A DNA stretch of 48,600 bases from UBA1732 sp045114455 (GTDB taxonomy: Bacteria; Verrucomicrobiota; Lentisphaeria; Victivallales; UBA1829), in NCBI GenBank assembly GCA_045114455.1, contig JBGUKN010000046.1, positions 1 through 48,600 of the forward strand, written 5' to 3'. Of this stretch, positions 41,812-48,600 are shown in pieces (within the stretch, counting starts at the first letter, position 1; every line of letters starts with the position of its first letter). A model generated the notes under the pieces. That model had not been told where the DNA came from. It was given only the letters and a program-made list of their open reading frames with translations, and made no database searches. The position numbers and the translations under genes are program-made.

Positions 41812-42780
41812 TCACTCCTGTTCTTGGGGGTTGGTATTTTCTTTGCGATGAATTGATTCGATGAAGAATTGCGGGCGGGAACGCGCGTTCAGGTGTATCT
41901 TGCCGATGTACTCGCCCATCAGCCCCATGGATGCGAACTGCGCGCCCATGAGCACGAAGACGATCGCGAACATCGCGAACGTGCCGTAAGCGCCCCAGTC
42001 CTTGTCCAGCTGGGAGCGAATGAAGACGTAGAGGCCGAACAGCACGCCGAACCCGCCAATGCCGAACCCGAAGAAGGTCAGCATCCTAAGCGGGAACGTG
42101 CTGGTGCCGGTCAGCAGGTCGTACTGGAGCGCGATGAGCTTCATCACGCTGTACTTGGATTCGCCCGCGGCGCGCTCGGCATGCTTCACATGCACCTCGA
42201 CGGACTTGCGCGCGTAGGTCATCGCGAGCATCGGGATGAACTTGCCGTTCTCCTGGCACAGCAGAATCGCGTTCACGACGCTCCGGCTGTAGCCGCGGAG
42301 CATGCAGCCGTAGTCGGTCATGGTCTTGCCGTTGCAGAGCTTGCGGACCATGAGGTTGACCATCTTCGATCCGAGCTTGCGGAACAGCGTGTCCTGGCGG
42401 TTTTCGCGGATGGAGCCGACCACGTCGTAGCCCTCGCGCAGCTTCTCCAGGAGCTTGTATATCTCCTCAGGCGGGTTCTGCAGGTCGGCGTCGAGCGTGA
42501 CGACATACTTGCCGCGGGAGGTCTGGAATCCGGCGGTCACGGCGGCGTGCTGGCCGAAATTCGAGGTCAGGATGACGCCCACGATGCGCGGGTCCTTCTT
42601 CGACGCCTCGATGATCATTTCCATGCTGCGGTCGGCGCTGCCGTCGTCCACCAGGATGATCTCGGTCGTGCAGTCCAGCTTGTCGCAGGCCGCGGTCGTG
42701 CGGGCGATGAGCTCCTTCAGGTTTTCCTCCTCGTTGTAGACCGGGATGACGAGGGAGAGTTCGATTTCGGGCGTGGTCAT
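41812..42780 (-). CDS. arnC: Undecaprenyl-phosphate 4-deoxy-4-formamido-L-arabinose transferase ArnC
   Basis: Membrane GT2 enzyme that moves formyl-L-Ara4N from UDP to undecaprenyl phosphate. 322 residues, equal to E. coli ArnC. Motifs: SLVIPVYNEEENL, IILVDDGSADRS, VVTLDADLQNPPEEIYKLL; two C-terminal membrane helices (about 235-262 and 270-295). A dolichyl-phosphate-mannose-synthase-like relative is the usual confusion, but the arn context settles the call. Its start overlaps the end of arnT by 4 bp (ATGA), so the two are translationally coupled. Confidence 0.94.
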   Translation of the reverse strand: MTTPEIELSLVIPVYNEEENLKELIARTTAACDKLDCTTEIILVDDGSADRSMEMIIEASKKDPRIVGVILTSNFGQHAAVTAGFQTSRGKYVVTLDADLQNPPEEIYKLLEKLREGYDVVGSIRENRQDTLFRKLGSKMVNLMVRKLCNGKTMTDYGCMLRGYSRSVVNAILLCQENGKFIPMLAMTYARKSVEVHVKHAERAAGESKYSVMKLIALQYDLLTGTSTFPLRMLTFFGFGIGGFGVLFGLYVFIRSQLDKDWGAYGTFAMFAIVFVLMGAQFASMGLMGEYIGKIHLNARSRPQFFIESIHRKENTNPQEQE

Positions 42781-44873
42781 GGTTGCGGGGTCCCTTCTGC
42801 GGCGTCCGCTTCGGCGGGCTGCGCGATGGATTCGGAAAGATGATAGTAAACGTACACGCGTTTCTTGTTCAGTTTTTTGTATTTGCGCATCAATGCGGGG
42901 TCGTCCGGCCAGCCGGACTTCTTCTGAAGCTTTTCGAGCTTGTGCTCCTGCATGATGTTCAACGGCGAGATGAGGAGCAGTATTTCATCGCTCTGAAGCA
43001 GGGCCAGCAGCTCCTTTCCCTCCTCGGTTTCCTCCAGCTCGGCCACCCAGTCGCCGCGCGTGATCACCATGCCGCCGGATTTCAGGACGTCCGCCAGGAA
43101 TGCCCGGAACTCGTCCGGCCCCTGGATGTCGACCGTGTCGTCCGTGAACGTCCGGTTGGTGTCGTCCAGCTTCTCCATGGAAAACGCGCGGACCGGCGCC
43201 GAAATATCCATGTAGTACGTCAGTTCCGCGCCGCCGACCGAACCGAAGAAAGCTGTGCGATTCAGGAAATCCGGATCCTTCGCCAGGATCGTTTTCAGCG
43301 TGGAACCGGTCCTGCGGAGGAACGGCGCCGTCGACTCGAACGACTCCGTTTCGCTCAGCGAGGGGATCACGACCGAGAAGACCGTGAAAAGCACGAACGC
43401 GACGAGCGGGACCACGCGGTTCATGGGGTCGTCGGACGGTGCGAAAACGCCTTCCGCGCCCTCGCTCAGCAGTTTCCTCCGCGAACGCCGCCAGAAGACC
43501 AGCCAGAAAACGCCGAACAGGAAAGCATATACGGCGATGAAAGCCGCAAGTCCATTCATGTCGACCATGGACTGGGCTGACATGGAGGGGAACATCTCCC
43601 GTTCGAAGCCGGACATGACTGCATAAATCAAAAATATCCCCGCCCCGGCGGAAACAAGCACGAGGATTCCCGCTGCATACGGGATCAGCACATCGACCAG
43701 CCGGAAGAATTTGTCCGTGATCTTCCGCAGGGATGTCCAGCTCTCATGCGGTTCGGAGAACCATGCCGCCGTGAAGAGGATGCACCACGGCACGATCGGC
43801 AGGATGTAGTACGAACGGCGCGACCGCGAGGCGGAGAACAGCACGAAGATGAACACGATGGAGGCGAAGAGCCACAGCGTGTCCTTTGGACCCTGTTTGC
43901 GGGAGGACAAGTCCTCCACTGAAGCAGTGCCTTGCTTCGCAACGGCACAGATGAGATCGCGGACGTAGTCGATGACCGCGAAGATGAAGAAGGGCGTCCA
44001 CGGAATCATCAGGCGCGGAAGATACAGGAAATACACGTAGAACGGGTCATCCTTGTGGTCCCACGGATTGAACACGCGCATCAAGTTCTCGCGGAACACC
44101 AGCACGATGCCGCTCGCGCCGTAGTTCTCCGACATCACGGCCTCCAGCACGAACGGCACAGCATACAGGCAGAGCCCGCCGAGGAAGAACGCGAGGAAGA
44201 ATTTCCAGTTCAGGTGCAACCGGAACGACTTGCGGACGATGCAGTCGATCACCGCCAGCGCGGGCGGGATCACGAACGCGGGCAGCCCCTTGGTCTGCGC
44301 CCCGACCGCACAGCAGCCCCAGAACGCGAAATAAGCCCAGAAGGACGCCGTCTCCCGGTGATGCAGGTATACCGTCACGGCCATGACGATGAATACAGTC
44401 TGCTCCATGTCCGCCTCGGCGAGGCGGCCCCAGCAGATGAAGGAATAGGTCGAAACCAGAAGCCAGCCCGCCAGATACGCCGTCCGCTCCGAATAGAACT
44501 TGCGGGCCACGGAAATGATGCAGGCGAGCCCGGCCAGCGCGAAGAGCGCGCTCGGCAGACGGACGGAAAGCTCGGTCACATGCCCGCCCGCGAGCTTCGA
44601 AATGACGGCGGCGAACCAGTAGCTGACGAGCGGCTTGTCGAAGTACGCCTGGCCGTTGATGCGCGGATGCAGCCAGTCGCCCGTCATGAGCATTTCGCGG
44701 ACGACCTCGAACCAGCGGGCCTCCGAACGGATGGCGGGGTAGATGCCGAGGCAGAAGAACATCACGAAGCAGGCGAACACCCAGAAGACAATCCACTTCA
44801 TGTTTTTGCGCATCGTGGGGATCAGCGTGTCGCTGCACTTCTGAAACCGCATCAGATCAAACCCGCCTGCCAT
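42777..44873 (-). CDS. arnT: ArnT-type lipid A L-Ara4N transferase, with repeat-derived insert
   Basis: GT-C (family 83) integral membrane enzyme that transfers L-Ara4N from the lipid carrier to lipid A on the periplasmic side, lowering negative charge. 698 residues against about 550 in E. coli. The first periplasmic loop has the expected acidic and basic motif IRSEARWFEVVREM and ..PRINGQAYFDKPLVSYW. About 12 helices precede a long soluble C-terminal part. Residues about 309-326 (AVAKQGTASVEDLSSRK) are encoded entirely by repeat copy B, in a loop between two helices. The start is 7 bp after arnB, with GAGG about 10 bases upstream inside arnB. The family assignment is firm; exact ArnT identity rests on the operon. 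Confidence 0.88.
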   Translation of the reverse strand: MAGGFDLMRFQKCSDTLIPTMRKNMKWIVFWVFACFVMFFCLGIYPAIRSEARWFEVVREMLMTGDWLHPRINGQAYFDKPLVSYWFAAVISKLAGGHVTELSVRLPSALFALAGLACIISVARKFYSERTAYLAGWLLVSTYSFICWGRLAEADMEQTVFIVMAVTVYLHHRETASFWAYFAFWGCCAVGAQTKGLPAFVIPPALAVIDCIVRKSFRLHLNWKFFLAFFLGGLCLYAVPFVLEAVMSENYGASGIVLVFRENLMRVFNPWDHKDDPFYVYFLYLPRLMIPWTPFFIFAVIDYVRDLICAVAKQGTASVEDLSSRKQGPKDTLWLFASIVFIFVLFSASRSRRSYYILPIVPWCILFTAAWFSEPHESWTSLRKITDKFFRLVDVLIPYAAGILVLVSAGAGIFLIYAVMSGFEREMFPSMSAQSMVDMNGLAAFIAVYAFLFGVFWLVFWRRSRRKLLSEGAEGVFAPSDDPMNRVVPLVAFVLFTVFSVVIPSLSETESFESTAPFLRRTGSTLKTILAKDPDFLNRTAFFGSVGGAELTYYMDISAPVRAFSMEKLDDTNRTFTDDTVDIQGPDEFRAFLADVLKSGGMVITRGDWVAELEETEEGKELLALLQSDEILLLISPLNIMQEHKLEKLQKKSGWPDDPALMRKYKKLNKKRVYVYYHLSESIAQPAEADAAEGTPQP
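43902..43948 (+). repeat. Two-hairpin repeat, copy B (inside arnT)
   Basis: Hairpin 1 GGAGGAC-AA-GTCCTCC (43902-43917), identical to copy A. Hairpin 2 GTGCC-TTGC-TTC-GCAA-c-GGCAC (43927-43948), nearly identical to copy C. It keeps the arnT frame open and contributes about 17 residues. Confidence 0.75.
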
Positions 44874-44880
44874 GCTTGTC

Positions 44881-46032
44881 TTACCTCGCCAGAATCTCTT
44901 TGCAGGCGCCGATCACGTCGTCGACGTCGGCATCGGACATGCCGGGGAAAAACGGCAGCGAGAAGATGCGTTCGCTGTTCCACTCGGTGTTCGGCAGGGC
45001 GCCCGCCGGGACGGGCCACGCCTCGCGGTAATATTTCTGACCGTGGACGCAGCGGAAATGCAGCCCGGTGCCGATGTTGCGCTTCTTGAGCTCGGCCATG
45101 AAGTCGTCGCGCGTGACGCCGGTCTTTTCGATGTCCAGGCGCACGACGAACAGGTGGTAGGAATCCTTGTATTCATACGCGGGCTGCGCCAGCGGAATCA
45201 GTTCGGGGATGTCCGCGAGGCGGGCGCGGTAGAGTGCGGCCAGACGCCCGCGTTCGGCGTTCATGCGGTCCACGCGGGTGAGCTGGGTCACGCCCAGGAC
45301 CGCCTGCATGTCCGGCATGTTGAACTTGAAACCGGGCTCGACCACCTGCGCCTGCGGAGCGCGGCCCATGGTCTGGCGGTCGTAGGCATCCACGCCGAGG
45401 CCGTGGAACTTCAGGCTGCGGACGCGGTCGGCCAGCGAGGCGTCGTCCGTGGCGAACATGCCGCCCTCGCCCGTGGTGATGTTCTTGATCGGGTGGAACG
45501 AGAACATCACGCTGCCGCGCTTTCCGATGCGTTCGCCCTTGAACTCGGCGCCGAGCGCGTGCGCGGCATCCTCGATGAGCATAACGCCGTGCTTGTCCGC
45601 AATGGCGCGGAGTTTGTCGAGCTCCAGCACGCCGCCCGCGAAATGGACCGGGACGATGGCTTTGGTATTGGGCGTGATCGCCGCCTCGACCGCCTCAGGC
45701 GTGACCATGAGCGTGTCGCGGTCGCAATCGACGAAGACCGGCTTTGCGCCGTACAGCGAAACGATGTTCGGCAGGGAAACCCACGTCATGGACGGCGTGA
45801 TGACCTCGTCGCCGGGTTTCAGGTCGAGCGCGCGGAACAGCGCCTGCATCACGGCCGTTTCGGAGGTCAGCGGAATCGCGTATTTCGCGCCGGTGTATTC
45901 GCAGAAAGCCTTTTCAAATTCGGCGTTCTTCGGGCCGGTGGTGATCCAGCCGGACCGTAGCACTTTGGCGACCTCGGAAATCTCCCATTCCTCGATCGAG
46001 GGCTTGGAAAAAGGCAGAAATGTTTCGCGCAT
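44881..46032 (-). CDS. arnB: UDP-4-keto-pentose aminotransferase ArnB
   Basis: PLP aminotransferase of the DegT/DnrJ/EryC1 family that converts the UDP-4-keto-pentose to UDP-L-Ara4N using glutamate. 383 residues, as in enterobacteria (about 380). Motifs: PFSKPSIEEWEISEVAKVL, GWITTGPKNAEFE, LIEDAAHALGA and the PLP Lys K183 in FHPIKNITTGEGG. It is the first gene of the arn unit (B-T-C-A-D), behind a consensus promoter. No ugd (UDP-glucose dehydrogenase) gene is present in the window, so UDP-glucuronate must come from elsewhere. Confidence 0.95.
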   Translation of the reverse strand: MRETFLPFSKPSIEEWEISEVAKVLRSGWITTGPKNAEFEKAFCEYTGAKYAIPLTSETAVMQALFRALDLKPGDEVITPSMTWVSLPNIVSLYGAKPVFVDCDRDTLMVTPEAVEAAITPNTKAIVPVHFAGGVLELDKLRAIADKHGVMLIEDAAHALGAEFKGERIGKRGSVMFSFHPIKNITTGEGGMFATDDASLADRVRSLKFHGLGVDAYDRQTMGRAPQAQVVEPGFKFNMPDMQAVLGVTQLTRVDRMNAERGRLAALYRARLADIPELIPLAQPAYEYKDSYHLFVVRLDIEKTGVTRDDFMAELKKRNIGTGLHFRCVHGQKYYREAWPVPAGALPNTEWNSERIFSLPFFPGMSDADVDDVIGACKEILAR

Positions 46033-46073
46033 AAAAAGATATCCTGTCTGAGCTGTTGAGGGAATTGTAATAT

Positions 46074-46102
46074 AATATACCCCCTAATATGAAGATATGC
46101 AA
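46074..46102 (-). promoter_or_regulatory. Promoter of the arn operon
   Basis: On the minus strand: TTGCAT (46097-46102), 17-base spacer, TATATT (46074-46079), about 42 bases before arnB. A second overlapping TATATT follows. No obvious PmrA- or PhoP-type box is recognised. Confidence 0.72.
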
Positions 46103-46183
46103 GCGCGCCCGCGCGAAACCGTGGAAAAAAGACGGAAAAGATTCCTGATTCCGCAGCGGATACGGACCGGCACGGACGGACGC

Positions 46184-46221
46184 GAAAAAAAGACGGCACA
46201 CCGGAAAGGGCATGCCGTCTT
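46184..46221 (-). terminator. secDF terminator
   Basis: AAGACGGC (46190-46197) pairs with GCCGTCTT (46214-46221). On the minus strand the stem is followed by a T run (46185-46189). It separates secDF from the arn operon. Confidence 0.82.
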
Positions 46222-46242
46222 GCGGAATCGGTTCGGGAATGG

Positions 46243-48600
46243 TCAGGCTTTGACCGCCTCGCCGTTGTCGTCCCGGGATTCGTCCGGACGCTCGGAGGAG
46301 ATGTTGCGCTCTTCCTTGTGCCAGTAGGCGGTGATCATCGGGGAGACGAAGATGGAGGAGTAGCAGCCCGCCACGTTGCCGATCAGGATGACCGCCACGA
46401 AGTCGCGGATGCCGTCGCCTCCGAAGATCAGCTGGCAGATGAGGACCAGCATGACACAGACGGAGGTCAGAATGGTACGGGCGAGCGTCTGGTTCAAGCT
46501 CAAGTCGACGATCTGGAAGTAGGTGAGGCCCTTGCGCGTGCGGAGATTCTCGCGCTGGCGGTCGAAGATCACGATGGTGTCGTTGACCGAGTAGCCGATG
46601 AGGGTCAGCAGCGAGGCGACCACCTGCAGGGAGATCTGCCCGCCGAAAAGCAGGTACAGGCCCGTCGCCACGATCACGTCGTGGACCAGGGCGATGTTCG
46701 CCGCGATGGAGTAGGAGAACTGGAAGCGGATGACCATGTAGATGATCATGCCGATCATGGCGCAGATGAGCGCCTTGATGGCGGAACGCGTGAACGCGGC
46801 GCCGATCAGTGCGCCGAGCGTGGACTCGGAGAGCTTGGTGAGCTTCACATCGGGATACGCTTCGTCGAGCTTGCTGATCAGCGTTTCGGCGTTCTCCTGG
46901 GACACCGTGCCGGTGCCGCGGTCGCGCACGACGAGCTCCAGCACGCTCCTGCCGTCGACGTTGTCTTCGTCGGTGATCTTCTTGTAGGTGGCCTTGGCGT
47001 CGTAGCCTTCCTTCTCCAGGACCTTTTCGATGTCGCCGGACGGGATCTGCGCCATGGTCTTGTCTTTCGGAACGTAGCTGACGATCAGCTGGGTGCCGCC
47101 CGTGAAGTCGATGCTGAGGGCGTCGCGACCGCGCACGAAGATCGTGACGATGGAAAGCAGGATCAGGCAGGCGGAAATGCCGAACCCGACGAAACGGAAC
47201 TTGATGAAGTCGAAGTGCGGATGCGGCAGGAACATCATCATGTTGATCTTCTTCAGCTTCAGCGGGAGCATCAGGAAGAACTCGAAGAGCAGGCGGGACA
47301 GGAAGACCGCCGAGAACATGGTCGTGAAGATGCCGATGACGAGCGTCATGGCGAATCCCTTGATCGCGCCGGTGCCCTGCCAGTAGAGAATCGCGCCGGT
47401 GAAGAGCGTCGTCACGTTCGAGTCGAAGATGGCGGAGAAGGCGCGGTCGAAACCGGTCTTCACGGCGTATTCGAGCGACTTGCCCGCGTCCTGTTCCTCG
47501 CGGATGCGTTCATAGATCAGGACGTTGGCGTCGACGGCCATGCCGAGCGTCAGGATGATGCCGGCGATGCCGGGAAGCGTCAGGGTCACGTCGAACGCCG
47601 CCATGGCGCCGAGCAGCACGCCCGTGTTCACGAGCAGCGAGATGTTCGCCACGAGGCCGGCGAGGCGGTAGTAGATCAGCATGAAGATCATCACGAGGGC
47701 CGTGCCGAGGATGCCGCTGTAGATACTCTTGCGGATGGTCTCCTGGCCGACCGTGGCGTCGATGTCGGAACGGGACGCGATCGTGATCACGAAGGGCAGA
47801 CTGCCGCTCTTCAGGGCGTCGGACACGCTCTTGGCTTCTTCCTGGGAGAAGGAGCCGGTGATGCGGGCAGTGCCGCCGTCGATCTTGGAGAGCAGGGTCG
47901 GCGCGGAGTAGAGCTGGCCGTCGAGCACGATGGCGAGGCGTTCGCCGACATGCTTGCCGGTGACTTCGCCGAACTGGATGGTGCCCGCATTGTTGAAGAA
48001 CAGCAGGATCTCGCGCTGTCCGAACTCGTTCATGGTCACGTAGGAGTCCTTGATGTTGTCGCCTTCCATCTGGACGGTCGTCTCAACAAGGGTGTAGTCC
48101 GTAATCAGGTTGTTGCCGTCGCGGCGTTCCTCGGAGAGGAATTCCGCCTCGGACGGGGTATCGGGATAGGAATCCGGGTCGCCGCCCTGCGCGAGGTAGG
48201 CCATGAACTTCGGCACCTCGACGTCGTTGTTCGGATGGACGAGGCGGAACTCAAGTTTCGCGGAACGGAGGATCAGCTTCTCCAGGTTCGCGCGGTCGTC
48301 GGAGTTGACGGACGGAACACGCACGGAGACGAATTCCTGGCCGGCGGGGGAAATTTCCGTTTCGAAGTAGTTCTGCGCTTCCAGGCGCTTGCGGAGCGTT
48401 TCGATGGCGTTGTCGCGGAACGTTTCGAACTGCGCGCCCTGCGCCTTCTCGTCGGCCTGAAGGTGCAGGAGGAATTCGGCGCCGCCGTTGAGGTCGATGC
48501 CGAGGCGGATCGCGCCGGAGGCGTTCTTGCGGACCAGGGAGATCACGTCGCCGTTGTTCTGGAGCTTCTGCGCCTTCACGATGTTCGGCTTCACGAAGTG
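46243..48600 (-). CDS. secDF: SecDF fusion protein, N-terminus beyond the window
   Basis: Proton-driven accessory of the Sec translocase that pulls exported proteins across the inner membrane. About 785 residues are visible and the frame stays open to the edge. The SecD half shows RLGIDLNGGAEFLLHL, a long periplasmic domain, then helices with GMAVDANVLIYERIREEQDAG. The SecF half follows in the same chain from about 47250 downward: LSIDFTGGTQLIVSYV, a second periplasmic domain, then YSVNDTIVIFDRQREN. Fused SecDF occurs in Bacillus, Bacteroidota and other groups. The C-terminus is a short acidic and basic tail. A good terminator follows. Confidence 0.95.
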   Translation of the reverse strand, partial: HFVKPNIVKAQKLQNNGDVISLVRKNASGAIRLGIDLNGGAEFLLHLQADEKAQGAQFETFRDNAIETLRKRLEAQNYFETEISPAGQEFVSVRVPSVNSDDRANLEKLILRSAKLEFRLVHPNNDVEVPKFMAYLAQGGDPDSYPDTPSEAEFLSEERRDGNNLITDYTLVETTVQMEGDNIKDSYVTMNEFGQREILLFFNNAGTIQFGEVTGKHVGERLAIVLDGQLYSAPTLLSKIDGGTARITGSFSQEEAKSVSDALKSGSLPFVITIASRSDIDATVGQETIRKSIYSGILGTALVMIFMLIYYRLAGLVANISLLVNTGVLLGAMAAFDVTLTLPGIAGIILTLGMAVDANVLIYERIREEQDAGKSLEYAVKTGFDRAFSAIFDSNVTTLFTGAILYWQGTGAIKGFAMTLVIGIFTTMFSAVFLSRLLFEFFLMLPLKLKKINMMMFLPHPHFDFIKFRFVGFGISACLILLSIVTIFVRGRDALSIDFTGGTQLIVSYVPKDKTMAQIPSGDIEKVLEKEGYDAKATYKKITDEDNVDGRSVLELVVRDRGTGTVSQENAETLISKLDEAYPDVKLTKLSESTLGALIGAAFTRSAIKALICAMIGMIIYMVIRFQFSYSIAANIALVHDVIVATGLYLLFGGQISLQVVASLLTLIGYSVNDTIVIFDRQRENLRTRKGLTYFQIVDLSLNQTLARTILTSVCVMLVLICQLIFGGDGIRDFVAVILIGNVAGCYSSIFVSPMITAYWHKEERNISSERPDESRDDNGEAVKA

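Overview
The window is a GC-rich, gene-dense bacterial chromosome segment from a Gram-negative, LPS-bearing organism: it carries MlaA, LptD, the L-Ara4N lipid A pathway, MreB and RodZ. A periplasmic protein at 6.5-7.2 kb has a short N-terminal domain ending in a 'YGYDP'-type motif that I associate with the PVC superphylum. With an anaerobe-type [FeFe] hydrogenase, acetate kinase and BspA-like repeat proteins, this suggests an anaerobic, perhaps gut-associated Lentisphaerota/Verrucomicrobiota relative. That assignment is inference. I see no tRNA, rRNA, phage, transposase or CRISPR.

Layout. 0-2.2 kb (minus): mlaA (cut by the window edge) and a PurF-like protein lacking the nucleophile Cys. 2.2-6.4 kb (plus): ftsK-rodZ behind a leader with two terminator-like hairpins. 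6.5-10.4 kb (minus): a coiled-coil protein and a lipoprotein, then a second unit of 2Fe-2S protein, group B-like [FeFe] hydrogenase and Cys-less thioredoxin-fold protein. 10.8-14.6 kb (plus): proS, metG. 14.7-19.2 kb (minus): glgC, an HD hydrolase, a TSUP transporter and YihY. 19.4-19.6 kb (plus): an unassigned structured RNA gene with its own promoter and terminator. 19.8-23.9 kb (minus): a DUF2339/DUF3999 pair. 24.2-32.0 kb (plus): lptD-lysA, then mreB-ruvB-GT2-deacetylase. 32.0-36.6 kb (minus): two tandem BspA-like LRR proteins and a GT-B-like protein. 36.7-38.0 kb (minus): ackA. 38.1-46.0 kb (minus): arnB-arnT-arnC-arnA-arnD plus a thiamine pyrophosphokinase. 46.2 kb to the end (minus): a fused secDF, cut by the edge.

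The envelope theme is strong: phospholipid transport (MlaA), LPS insertion (LptD), cationic masking of lipid A (Arn), cell shape (MreB, RodZ), division (FtsK) and secretion (SecDF). The arn cluster encodes five dedicated enzymes, and ArnA keeps every catalytic residue I could number. Promoters are unusually legible: many units start from TTGNNN-16/17-TATATT, often with an extended TGN.

The items I would look at first are the structured RNA at 19412-19617; a 160-bp near-palindrome filling the arnA-arnD gap whose end arm contains the arnD ribosome binding site; and a two-hairpin repeat present three times, once in frame inside arnT.
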